50,727 nucleotides of DNA from Paludibacteraceae bacterium (GTDB lineage: Bacteria; Bacteroidota; Bacteroidia; Bacteroidales; Paludibacteraceae): the NCBI GenBank assembly GCA_017527905.1, contig JAFXPK010000036.1, positions 1-50,727 on the forward strand. The letters run 5' to 3'. Made by a program: the position numbers and the translations under genes. Under the pieces are notes generated by a model. That model made no database searches, was not told the DNA's origin, and saw only the letters and a list, made by a program, of their open reading frames with translations. Shown one piece after another: positions 17,601-24,827 of this stretch; position 1 is the first letter of the stretch, and every line of letters begins with the position of its first letter.

Positions 17601-18217
17601 TCCCGGAGGGTACCCGCTCGGAGGATTGCTCCATCCTGCGTTTCCACAAAGGCGCATTTCACCTTGCGGAGCGTTTCAATGTGGACATTATTCCTGTGCT
17701 GATCCATGGCATCGGACATTTCTTCCCGAAGAAGGAGTTCCTGTTGCGCAAGGGTAGGGCGGATGTGAAGTTCCTGCCGAGGATCTCTCCGGAGCATCCT
17801 TTCCGGAAGGAGGTGAAGTCGCTGAAGAGTGCCCAGCTGACGCAACACTACTATGAGGAGGAGTATGCGAAGTTCGCCTCCGAGCTTGAGACACCCGACT
17901 ATTTCAGGGATTTGGTACTACATAATTATATCTACAAGGGACGTGAGGTGGAGCGTAGCGCACGGCGCACATTGGAGGCGTTCGATTCCCTCACCGCTAA
18001 GATTGCGGCATTGCCTGAGGAAGGGGAGGTGTCTCTCCGTGAGGAGGGGCAGGGCGAGTTCTCCCTGCTGGCGGCCCTGACGAAGAAGCGGTTGCGTATT
18101 GTGGCGGAGATGGAAGACGAGAACTTGCTCGCCCTTGCCGACAATTGCGCTTCCAAACCGGCGAACTTGACCTATCGGTTGAAAGCAGGGGAGAGCCAAT
18201 TGTCGTCACACACCTAA
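14699..18217 (+). CDS. MMPL/RND exporter fused to PlsC-type acyltransferase
   Basis: A 1172-residue fusion. Residues 1-810 form an MMPL/RND permease with two sets of transmembrane helices (TIWSTIIALTLIVVLLALFY and later ones) and two large periplasmic loops. A lysophospholipid acyltransferase domain follows (about 830-1060) with NHQSHLD (H902-D907, the HX4D motif) and FPEGTRS (968-974). The last 110 residues (from HNYIYKG) resemble a degenerate SAM methyltransferase start without its glycine-rich motif. It should make or modify an acylated lipid and move it across the inner membrane. The start is the ATG at 14699. Its last 12 bases overlap the convergent ATPase gene. Confidence 0.88.
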   Translation: MKNFVQRTFRYFERHRTLLRVSLCTVIALMVVAVGRVHFVEDISKFLPEDVAGERMGDFFQRLSASNQVMVYVSMADSSAEDFPLLERAADDFAEAMRAADSTGLTSEVFLKTDPEMVTKTMDFILENLPYYLEPEDYKRIDSLWTDSAMALLMAGNRDRLLSPTGGFLQAFVVRDPLHLSYPVLAKLNALRPSEGEHVRDGYLLDAEERSVMIPITSSLPSSETRLNKQWIASIEAASHAVAEKYAGKVAVSYIGPAVISVGNAEQIKSDTIWSTIIALTLIVVLLALFYRDVRAILLILFSIAFGSLFAVAFLALLKEDVSVIAIGIGSVIVGIAVNYPLHFLAHLKEGHTRQEAMRDIVDPLVTGNITTVGAFLSLLFIRSEAMRDMGLFAALLLVGTILFVLFVLPHFFADKLFKGRTGGKLMFGKIANVQFEKNKVAVCLIVLLTFPLLYFSTKTQFETDMNAINYMTPDQRVWMAKLTSETESGLAKSFCVAEGTTREEALRNHECVRASLDSLQASGAVAKVSGVGIFLPSEDMQRVRTEAWNKYWAAHPEAADLIRRHAEACGFAPGAFDAFLAMTKRQYAVADPHHFDFISDKIAKNYVVEDNGQWYVYSILEHAQESAEMVSSSLKDKGDGLFVFGSRSMLNKLVDSLSSDFNNVLYICGFIVFIFLLISFGRAELALLSFVPLTVGWIWILGLMGLLDMRFNIVNVILATFIFGQGDDYTIFVTEGLMHEYAYGKKVLASYKNSVMLSALIMFIGIGTLIIAKHPAMRSLAEVTIVGMFTVILMAYFFPPLIFNWLTKSKGKNRLMPITLKNLLLTIGCFAVFFVGTIYMSLLGFFVLTVGGKTESHKAFYHRRLCGIFRVLVKLMPGVECHVHNPQGETLDRPGIIVCNHQSHLDLLYTLILSPKIVCLTNKWVWNCPFYGWIIRYAEFLPVSDGLEQHEEELKAAIDKGYSILIFPEGTRSEDCSILRFHKGAFHLAERFNVDIIPVLIHGIGHFFPKKEFLLRKGRADVKFLPRISPEHPFRKEVKSLKSAQLTQHYYEEEYAKFASELETPDYFRDLVLHNYIYKGREVERSARRTLEAFDSLTAKIAALPEEGEVSLREEGQGEFSLLAALTKKRLRIVAEMEDENLLALADNCASKPANLTYRLKAGESQLSSHT

Positions 18218-19420
18218 GCCTTCGGTAAGGAAGCGGCGAAGGTGAAGATGAATGATGCCGTTGTCGTCGTTGCGGCTTACGAGAGGTGTCATTGAAATGA
18301 CGAATTTAGGGTAGTTGTCATTTATTTTCCTTAAATTCCCAAACTCGCGTTCTCTGGTTTCATCGTTGGTGATTAGGTACGAAGCCTGTACATAAATGCG
18401 TTGACCTAATGGCTTTGTGCAGACGAAATCGATTTCACCCACTTGTAATTGTCCGATGAATACATGGTATCCAAGTCGTAGAAGATGTAGATAGACCACA
18501 TTCTCTATCACTTTTTCGATATCGCCTTCTCTGGTGCCCCCCACAATCATGTTTCGTAGTCCGACATCACCAAAGAAGGTTTTCCGGTTGCTCTCGAAGA
18601 TTCGTCGTCCATGTATATCATATCGGTTCACCATGTCAATCAAGTAAGCTTCCGCATAATATTCGGCGTAGTCCAGAATGACATTAGTCGAAATGGGTTG
18701 CTGTTGTGACTTCATGTATTTACTAATGCTTGTCGCCGAATTGATTTTACCAACTGTATCTGCTAGAAAGGTGATGAATCTCTTCATGAATGTTATATTG
18801 CGGATATTGTGTCGTTCCACGACGTCTTTCAACATTACCGTGTCGAACACGCTGTGAAGATATTCCCAAACATGTTCTTCCTCTCCGAGCCCAATGAGTC
18901 GAAGCCCTGGAAGACCTCCGTAATTCAAGTAGGTAAGCAGGCTGTCTTCGTTGTCGTTTAATCCGTGGAACCGCAAAAACTCCAGATAGCTCAGCCCTTG
19001 CACTCTGATCTCTTCATATCTGCCAGCCAGTAATGTGCTCAATTCTCCGGAAAGCATTTTTGAATTGCTTCCTGTGATGATAACGTCCGTCTCTTCCTCA
19101 GTGCGGAAACTGCGTATTACATGCTCCCAACCATCCACTTCTTGTATTTCATCCACAAGGATGAAGTTGTGTTTCCCTTTGACAAAATGTTCGTCAATGT
19201 AATTGCCCAAATGCTCTTGGTTGGTGATGAATCCGAATTGACGTTTTTCTTTGTCGATGTAGATGATATTGGTGTTTTCGTCTTGTTGATGTCGAAGCAC
19301 AAAATCTTTCAATACATAGCTCTTGCCCACACGTCTTTGCCCTGTGAGCACAATGATGACTTCTTTCCCTAACCAAGAATCAACCTTGTTGGCATAATAT
19401 TCACGTGTTATTATTTCCAT
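18206..19420 (-). CDS. DUF4143-type AAA ATPase
   Basis: A 404-residue protein of the AAA_14/DUF4143 family, abundant in Bacteroidales. Walker A is GQRRVGKS near residue 28, Walker B ILVDEIQEVDGWE near 105, and sensor ITGSNSKML near 135. The DUF4143 domain occupies the C-terminal half (about 190-400) with the nuclease-like segment VGEIDFVCTKPLGQRIYVQA. Its biological role is not established. The promoter region carries repeated TTGTCTATAGACAA palindromes. Expression is convergent with the MMPL gene and overlaps its end. Confidence 0.85.
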   Translation of the reverse strand: MEIITREYYANKVDSWLGKEVIIVLTGQRRVGKSYVLKDFVLRHQQDENTNIIYIDKEKRQFGFITNQEHLGNYIDEHFVKGKHNFILVDEIQEVDGWEHVIRSFRTEEETDVIITGSNSKMLSGELSTLLAGRYEEIRVQGLSYLEFLRFHGLNDNEDSLLTYLNYGGLPGLRLIGLGEEEHVWEYLHSVFDTVMLKDVVERHNIRNITFMKRFITFLADTVGKINSATSISKYMKSQQQPISTNVILDYAEYYAEAYLIDMVNRYDIHGRRIFESNRKTFFGDVGLRNMIVGGTREGDIEKVIENVVYLHLLRLGYHVFIGQLQVGEIDFVCTKPLGQRIYVQASYLITNDETREREFGNLRKINDNYPKFVISMTPLVSRNDDNGIIHLHLRRFLTEGLGV

Positions 19421-19513
19421 TGTCTATAGATTATGAATCATGCAAATGTAATATTTTTGTTGTTTATAGACAACAAAAACAGCAACTTTTCTTTTTCCGT
19501 TGTCTATGGACAA
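19420..19513 (-). promoter_or_regulatory. Promoter with three TTGTCTATAGACAA-like palindromes
   Basis: Read on the minus strand: the -7 element TACATTTG (19443-19450) with a -33 TTGT 19 bases upstream, inside the palindrome at 19459-19474 (gttgtttatagacaac). A second full palindrome lies upstream at 19499-19513 (gttgtctatggacaa) and a half copy lies between the start site and the ATG at 19420-19430 (ttgtctataga). Such spacing fits autorepression by a dimeric DNA-binding protein. Confidence 0.6.
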
Positions 19514-19532
19514 TGGTGGTTGTGTTGTCGAG

Positions 19533-19548
19533 TAAGGTTCCTTGCCGA
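19533..19548 (+). repeat. Partial copy of the tRNA-Cys 5' end
   Basis: The words taaggttccttg and ccga here match the 5' end of tRNA-Cys and its flank (19939-19955) with a single missing G. Weaker similarity (taggt, then gcaaaaacg) continues for another 20 bases. The two copies bracket about 400 bases that contain a recombinase remnant, as expected for an old insertion or partial duplication at tRNA-Cys. Confidence 0.5.
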
Positions 19549-19659
19549 AATGTATAGGTGCAAAAACGAATGCTTCACCTCCCCCTATGTAGTCCGATTT
19601 ATATCATATCGTTTATTTAGTTGCAAATCATTCATCTTTGAACTTTAAATTACATAAAA

Positions 19660-19815
19660 ATGATACGGTTACATCAGAGTCAGCAGCGACAAGCAGACGG
19701 TGGAGAACCAGCGATTTGGAATCAACAACTTTTGAGAGAGGGAATACCTGCACATTGACGGATGGATTGAAGAAACCATCTCTGCACAAAAACGTACAGC
19801 AAGCGACAATTGGAT
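19660..19815 (+). pseudogene. Remnant of a serine site-specific invertase (Mpi-like)
   Basis: Joined across frames, the translation reads GYIRVSSDKQTVENQRFGIN (from 19667), a TGA at 19733-19735, EREYLHIDGWIEETIS, a one-base deletion near 19784, then TKTYSKRQL. This is the N-terminal catalytic region of the Bacteroides master DNA invertase type of serine recombinase, including the nucleophile serine in RVSSDKQ. An ATG at 19660 is out of frame by an apparent 2-base loss. The C-terminal two thirds are missing. Two frameshifts, a nonsense codon and truncation make it clearly dead. Confidence 0.8.
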
Positions 19816-19887
19816 GTATTCCCGATTCGTGTAAACTCCTTTGAAATGAACGTTTTATGATTTTTGTTAAAGAATTTTCGTGAAACA
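19816..19887. other. A+T-rich spacer after the recombinase remnant
   Basis: No gene, hairpin or repeat recognised between the end of the invertase similarity and the tRNA-Cys promoter. It could contain more decayed element sequence beyond recognition. Confidence 0.4.
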
Positions 19888-19919
19888 TTTGGCGGGATGG
19901 GAAATAACCATTATCTTTG
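19888..19919 (+). promoter_or_regulatory. Promoter of tRNA-Cys
   Basis: TTTG (19888-19891), 20 bases, TATCTTTG (19912-19919), followed 23 bases later by the tRNA. This matches the Bacteroidota consensus. Confidence 0.8.
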
Positions 19920-19941
19920 CACCCATCAAAAACAAAAATAA

Positions 19942-20012
19942 GGTTCCTTGGCCGAGTGGTTAGGTACCGGTCTGCAAAACCGTTTACAGCAGTTCGAATC
20001 TGCTAGGAACCT
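19942..20012 (+). tRNA. tRNA-Cys (GCA)
   Basis: Acceptor GGTTCCT pairs with AGGAACC (20005-20011). The D-arm is GCCGAGTGGTTAGGT, the anticodon arm CGGTCTGCAAAACCG gives anticodon GCA, and the T-arm is CAGCAGTTCGAATCTGCT. CCA is not encoded. A partial copy of its 5' end is found 409 bases upstream. Confidence 0.93.
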
Positions 20013-20017
20013 CATTA

Positions 20018-20055
20018 CAAGCGAAATCTTTATGGTTTCGCTTGTTTCGTTTTTG
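20018..20055 (+). terminator. Intrinsic terminator of tRNA-Cys
   Basis: AAGCGAAA and TTTCGCTT form an 8-bp stem over a 9-base loop and are followed by a T-rich run. Confidence 0.75.
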
Positions 20056-20193
20056 TACTCCGTTATTATGAAAATCTCCCTCCTAAAAATGGATAAATTA
20101 CATTCGTAAGTTCAAAAAAACATACGTTCTTCTTTCCCCGACCTGTCACATGTGGATGTTTTATGCTAATTTCGCGGCAGATTTAATGCTGGA

Positions 20194-22497
20194 ATGGATA
20201 TGTTTGAGAAAACCCCCTTGATGACGCGCTGCCGCTTCCGTAAGGTCTGTGTTCGTCTGCTGTGCATGATGACGCTCCTTCCCCCTTCTTACGCTTATGC
20301 GGAGGAAAAGATAGAGGAGAACCTGGAGGAGGTGGAGGTCTCGGCGGATGTCAAGTATAGGGAGAAGCGGGTGGAGGAGCTGCCCGTTTCATCCAGCACC
20401 TTCACGATGTCGAACCTAGAGACTGGTGTGGTCTTCTCCTCCAAGGATATCGCCACGTTCGTCCCGAATTTCCATCTGCCGGACTATGGTTCGCAGATCA
20501 CCTCCTCCATCTATGTGCGCGGATTCGGCACACGGATCGAGCAGCCGGTGGTGGGTATGATCGTGGACAATGTGCCGATTCTCAACAAGAATGCTTTCGA
20601 CATGGACCTTTTCGACCTCCAACGGGTGGAGTTCCTGCGTGGTCCGCAAGGCACGCTCTATGGCCGCAACACCATGTGCGGTCTGGTGAATATCCACACC
20701 CTTTCCCCTTTCTCCTACCAAGGCACACGTTTGTCCGCTGACTATTCCACGGGCAATACGGCCCGGCTGAAAGCCTCCTTGTACCGTAAGCCTACGGATA
20801 AGTTCGCCTTCTCCATCGCGGCGAATGCCCAGCACACGGACGGATTCTTCCGAAACACATATAAGGATGAACTGTGCGACCCTTCCAATAGTCTTTCCCT
20901 GCGCAATCGGTTGATGTGGCGGCCTTCCTCTTCCTTCTCTTTCGAGAACGATCTATCCTTGGGGGTGCTGAACCAGGGGGGATATGCTTATGCGAAGGTC
21001 GAGGGCGACGACCGTCTCCCTGTCAGCTATAACGATGAGTGCAGCTATGAACGGTTCAACCTGAGTGACGGTTTTGTGCTCTCCCACAAGGGGGAACGGA
21101 TGACGTTCTCTTCCGTTACGAGCTATCAGTTCTTGAACGATGATATGCACCTTGACCAGGATTTCCAACCCTCCTCCATCTTCACGCTGGAGCAACGCCA
21201 GCGGGAGCATGTGGCGACGGAGGAGGTCATCTTCCAATCCCTGCGGAAGGACAAGAAGTGGAATTGGAAGACGGGGGCCTTTGCTTTCTTGAAGCATAAT
21301 GATATGGCTGCCCCCGTCACGTTCAAGCGGGACGGTATCGACCAACTGATCCTTTCGAATGCCAATAACGGTATCCGCCAGGTCTTCCCGGACGATAGAC
21401 TGGACATTCTGGAGGATCAGTTTGTCGTGAACAGCGAGTTCGATTTGCCGACGTACGGATGTGCCGCATACCACCAGTCGGAGTTCAAGCTGAAGCGGTG
21501 GACCTTGACGATGGGGCTCCGTCTCGACTATGAGAAGGCGCGGATGACGTATGACAATGACGCGCGGCTGAATTACATCTTCACCCTCTTCATGAAGGAT
21601 TACAAACCGCTGGTTTCGCGGCTGAACGGTGAGGCGGAGAAGACCTTCTTCGAGGTGTTGCCTAAGCTTTCCGTGCAATATGACTGCGGAAAGGGAAGCC
21701 ATCTCTACGCCTACGCCGCCAAAGGCTACAAGGCGGGTGGGTTCAATACGCAGATCTTCTCGGACATCCTCCAGAATGCCTTGATGAACGATATGATGAG
21801 GGATATGGGCGTGAGTTTCGACAACATGGGTGTGTCGGATTATGATCCCGCGAAGGCCATCTCGTATGATCCGGAATGTTGCTGGACTTATGAGTTGGGA
21901 GGACATTTCAAGGCAAGGAATGTTGATCTGACAACCGACTTCGCCCTTTTCTACATCGACGCCCACGACCAACAATTGACCGTTTTCCCTGCGGGGAAGA
22001 GTACGGGACGCATGATGACCAATGCCGGAAGAAGCCGTAGTTGCGGTGCCGAATTGTCCATGAACTACAAGGTGAAGAACCTGAACCTGACGGGCTCCTA
22101 TGGCTATACCAACGCCCGGTTTGTCGACTACAACGATGGGAATCATCGCTATGATGGTAATTATGTCCCATTTTCTCCCCTGAATACTGTATCTTTGCAG
22201 GCCCTTTACACGTTCTATCTGAACAAGAAACTGATTGATCGGATGGAGGCTTGTGCGGATTGGCAGGGCGTCGGGAAGATATATTGGGACGAGGCGAATG
22301 AGGTCTCCCAAGACTTCTACTCCCTGTTCGGCCTCTCCCTCGCACTGAGGAAGAACCGGTTTACGTTCAAGGGATGGTGCAAGAACTTGGCGGACGAGCG
22401 GTATGACACCTTCTATTTTGTCTCCATGGGCAACCGGTTTTGCCAGGTTGGCAAGCCGAGGAGGCTGGGGGTCTCTCTCTGTTATGAATTGAAATGA
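20194..22497 (+). CDS. TonB-dependent outer-membrane receptor
   Basis: A 767-residue receptor with a signal peptide (cut after about SYAYA), a TonB-box-like segment EEVEVSADV, a plug domain (about 55-165; IYVRGFGTRIEQPVVGMIVD, RVEFLRGPQGTLYGRNTMCG) and a 22-strand barrel ending GKPRRLGVSLCYELK. It lacks the N-terminal carboxypeptidase-like domain of SusC proteins and so resembles siderophore, heme or cobalamin-type receptors; the ligand cannot be read from sequence. A calycin-like lipoprotein gene follows after 45 bases and is probably its partner. Confidence 0.9.
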   Translation: MDMFEKTPLMTRCRFRKVCVRLLCMMTLLPPSYAYAEEKIEENLEEVEVSADVKYREKRVEELPVSSSTFTMSNLETGVVFSSKDIATFVPNFHLPDYGSQITSSIYVRGFGTRIEQPVVGMIVDNVPILNKNAFDMDLFDLQRVEFLRGPQGTLYGRNTMCGLVNIHTLSPFSYQGTRLSADYSTGNTARLKASLYRKPTDKFAFSIAANAQHTDGFFRNTYKDELCDPSNSLSLRNRLMWRPSSSFSFENDLSLGVLNQGGYAYAKVEGDDRLPVSYNDECSYERFNLSDGFVLSHKGERMTFSSVTSYQFLNDDMHLDQDFQPSSIFTLEQRQREHVATEEVIFQSLRKDKKWNWKTGAFAFLKHNDMAAPVTFKRDGIDQLILSNANNGIRQVFPDDRLDILEDQFVVNSEFDLPTYGCAAYHQSEFKLKRWTLTMGLRLDYEKARMTYDNDARLNYIFTLFMKDYKPLVSRLNGEAEKTFFEVLPKLSVQYDCGKGSHLYAYAAKGYKAGGFNTQIFSDILQNALMNDMMRDMGVSFDNMGVSDYDPAKAISYDPECCWTYELGGHFKARNVDLTTDFALFYIDAHDQQLTVFPAGKSTGRMMTNAGRSRSCGAELSMNYKVKNLNLTGSYGYTNARFVDYNDGNHRYDGNYVPFSPLNTVSLQALYTFYLNKKLIDRMEACADWQGVGKIYWDEANEVSQDFYSLFGLSLALRKNRFTFKGWCKNLADERYDTFYFVSMGNRFCQVGKPRRLGVSLCYELK

Positions 22498-22542
22498 TAG
22501 GTTGAATTTTATTAATTGTTTAATATATAATAATTTAGAAAA

Positions 22543-23052
22543 ATGAAAAGGAGATTTTTTATCTTGTCAGTGATCGGATTGTTGTCGCTGGGTTTCGCTG
22601 CTTGCGGTAGCGATGATGAGGAAGAGGGTAATGGAAATAATCAAAACAACGTTGTTCAAAACGGTGAGGATCCTTTCTTTTCCACCTCATATCTCGGTAA
22701 GATGCAGGTGGGTGCTGGCGAATCCTCTTTTGTGAACGACTCTGCCGTGTGCGCTTACTCGGTCGAGGAGAAGGCCCTTGTGTTGGTGAACGCTAAGTTG
22801 ATGACGGGCATGCCAACCCTCGATACCATCAGGGTGGATGGTGTTTCTTTCACGGAGAAATCGGTGGCTGATGTCACTTTCGCGGGAGAAAACATTGTTC
22901 CTACTTGGAAGGGTAGACCTTTCGAGCAATATACGTTGACGTCGTTGCAGGGCTATGCTAAGAACGACTCCCTTGTCTTCTCTTGTATGATGGGACAATT
23001 CCCGGTTGAATTTGCAGGCAAGTTGATTCTGGTTGATATAATGACCCGATAA
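22543..23052 (+). CDS. Calycin-like domain lipoprotein
   Basis: A 169-residue lipoprotein: signal peptide MKRRFFILSVIGLLSLGFAAC with lipobox and an acidic linker (GSDDEEEGNGNN) typical of surface-exported Bacteroidota lipoproteins. A beta-rich domain from about residue 45 (YLGKMQVGAGESSF, LVFSCMMGQFPVEFAGKL) resembles the calycin-like family. Position just after a TonB receptor suggests it captures or hands over the same ligand (inference). A strong terminator follows. Confidence 0.7.
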   Translation: MKRRFFILSVIGLLSLGFAACGSDDEEEGNGNNQNNVVQNGEDPFFSTSYLGKMQVGAGESSFVNDSAVCAYSVEEKALVLVNAKLMTGMPTLDTIRVDGVSFTEKSVADVTFAGENIVPTWKGRPFEQYTLTSLQGYAKNDSLVFSCMMGQFPVEFAGKLILVDIMTR

Positions 23053-23094
23053 CTATATGCGGGAAGGAGTAGTGCCTTCTCTGTCATCATCTAT

Positions 23095-23134
23095 GCCCGA
23101 TGTGTGTTTTCTCATGCGTCGGGCGTTTCTTTTT
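23095..23134 (+). terminator. Intrinsic terminator after the receptor/lipoprotein pair
   Basis: A 12-bp stem with some G-U pairs (23095-23106 and 23113-23124, GCCCGA and TCGGGC at the base) is followed by GTTTCTTTTT. Confidence 0.8.
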
Positions 23135-23387
23135 ATGGATTGTTATGCCTGTTTCCCTGCCCCCGCCATTTGTTAAAAAAAGTAAAATTGCCTTAAATAT
23201 GCCAAAAAATACCCCTTGCGCAGTGCTCTAGGCGGGGTTATTGCCGAAAACATTATATCTTCGCGGTGGCGGACGGGGTCTTCGCTTTTGCGTATAATGC
23301 GGATTCCCCTTGTGAATTTGTGGCGTATGGTCAATTTGCGCCAGGTTGTTTATCTCATATAATCCCCGCCTAAGATGAAACGTGCTT
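23135..23387 (+). promoter_or_regulatory. Intergenic region and leader of the M23 peptidase gene
   Basis: About 250 bases with no gene. A TATCTTCG word near 23255-23262 resembles the -7 element but has no good -33 partner; a transcript from it would have a leader of roughly 120 bases with several GC-rich runs. No riboswitch recognised. Confidence 0.3.
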
Positions 23388-24284
23388 ATGAAGAGGTTAT
23401 TTTTATTGGTCTTTATGTACATTCCTTTTCTTGCCGTGGCGCAAGAAGGTGAGCAGGAAACATCGTTAACATTAGACTCTTTGATGGTAGAGGATGAGAC
23501 AGCGGATGAGGATTTGCTGTCTGACTCCCTCAACGCGGACTGGAACACCGAGAAGTTCGTCTTCCATGATTCCATCCCGTGCGATTCCATGTACCATGGC
23601 ATCTGGGACGGTACGCGTGTGAATCCATATCAGATACCGATCGACTCCGTGCCGGACTCTTTCCTGGTGGATTGCCGTGGCTTCTATCCTCCGAACGTGA
23701 ATTTGGTCACCTCCGAGTGCGGTGAGCGTTGGGGACGTTTCCATGCGGGTACGGATATGCGCCTCAAGGTGGGCGATACGGTGCGCGCGGCTTTCGACGG
23801 CATGGTGCGCCTGACGCGTGTGGGCATGAAGAAGAAGGGCTACGGCTACTTCATCATGATCCGCCATTACAATGGCTTGGAGACGTTGTACGGACACCTC
23901 TCCAAGGTGCTGGTGGAGCCGGGACAGAAGGTGAAGGCGGGTGACGTGATCGCTCTCGGCGGTAACACGGGACGCTCCACAGGACCTCACTTGCATTTCG
24001 AGTTCCGCTACCTCGGCAACCCTATCAACCCACGTAAGTTGTTGGAGATGAAGGAGGACAGCGTCTATGCGAAGGCGGACACTTACCTCATCGAGCGCAA
24101 GTCCACATTCAGTGAGTATTATGCGTTCCTGCACTCTCCCGCCCGTTACTACAAGGTTAGACAGGGAGATAACTTAGGCAAAATCGCAAGGAAATACCAT
24201 ACGACGGTCGCCCGTCTCTGCAAGCTGAACCATATCAAGAGCACGACGCTTTTGCGTGTGGGCCGCAGACTGCGTGTGTCGTAA
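23388..24284 (+). CDS. Secreted M23 metallopeptidase with LysM domain
   Basis: A protein of about 298 residues that should cut or remodel peptidoglycan. A signal peptide (cut near AVAQEG) and an acidic linker precede the LytM/M23 domain (about 105-225) with zinc ligands in RFHAGTDMRLK (H and D) and GPHLHFEFRY (HxH). A C-terminal LysM domain (YKVRQGDNLGKIARKYHTTV) follows, the reverse of the more common LysM-first order. Both metal motifs are intact, so activity is expected. The start is the ATG at 23388; a GTG two codons earlier is possible. Confidence 0.92.
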   Translation: MKRLFLLVFMYIPFLAVAQEGEQETSLTLDSLMVEDETADEDLLSDSLNADWNTEKFVFHDSIPCDSMYHGIWDGTRVNPYQIPIDSVPDSFLVDCRGFYPPNVNLVTSECGERWGRFHAGTDMRLKVGDTVRAAFDGMVRLTRVGMKKKGYGYFIMIRHYNGLETLYGHLSKVLVEPGQKVKAGDVIALGGNTGRSTGPHLHFEFRYLGNPINPRKLLEMKEDSVYAKADTYLIERKSTFSEYYAFLHSPARYYKVRQGDNLGKIARKYHTTVARLCKLNHIKSTTLLRVGRRLRVS

Positions 24285-24342
24285 GGTCTATGCTTGGCTG
24301 GATCTGTTCCCTCAGAATATTACAAGTGAAATAGTTAACGTT

Positions 24343-24810
24343 ATGAAGTGTAAATTCCTACTATTGGCAATCTGTGTGGTGCTTTGTCCCCTCCAGTTGT
24401 TGTCGAATGAACTTGCCTACCTGACGGTCGAATTGAAGACAGGTAGCCGGTATTCATTCCTATTGGATGATTATCCTGAGATTACTTTTTCGGAGTCCTC
24501 GTTGATCATTAATGAGGAGGCATCCACCTCCTATGAAATCAAAAATGTGAGGTATTACTATTTTTCCGCATCCGACCAAACGGGTCTGGAGGGAAATGCC
24601 TCCGATCTATTTAGAATCATCCCCCTTGGCGATAACAGGCTCAGGATAGAGGGTTTGTCCGGGCGGTGTGCCAAGGTGATTGATGTCGGAGGAAGGATTC
24701 TCTCTTCTGTCAATGGAAACGAGGGTTGTGCGGAGGTGTCGTTGCCCGCTCAAAGAGGTGTCTATATCCTTACGGACGGTTCCCACACGGTAAAAATTAT
24801 TCAAAAATGA
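24343..24810 (+). CDS. Small secreted protein with type IX sorting-like C-terminus
   Basis: A 155-residue secreted protein (signal peptide to about LLSNE). A short N-terminal module, LTVELKTGSRYSFLLDDYPE, also occurs in related form in the next two genes. The C-terminal half (LRIEGLSGRCAKVIDVGGRI, GVYILTDGSHTVKIIQK) looks like a type A T9SS C-terminal domain, which would direct it to the cell surface. The start was moved to the ATG at 24343 (MKCKFLLL); the longer frame overlaps the peptidase gene. It heads a tandem set of three. Confidence 0.6.
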   Translation: MKCKFLLLAICVVLCPLQLLSNELAYLTVELKTGSRYSFLLDDYPEITFSESSLIINEEASTSYEIKNVRYYYFSASDQTGLEGNASDLFRIIPLGDNRLRIEGLSGRCAKVIDVGGRILSSVNGNEGCAEVSLPAQRGVYILTDGSHTVKIIQK

Positions 24811-24827
24811 ACTAAGCGTTTAAATCG

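Noticed and set aside
20953..22311. 452-codon open frame on the minus strand
   Set aside because: It lies wholly inside the TonB receptor gene, has no domain pattern, and is a shadow of strong codon bias.
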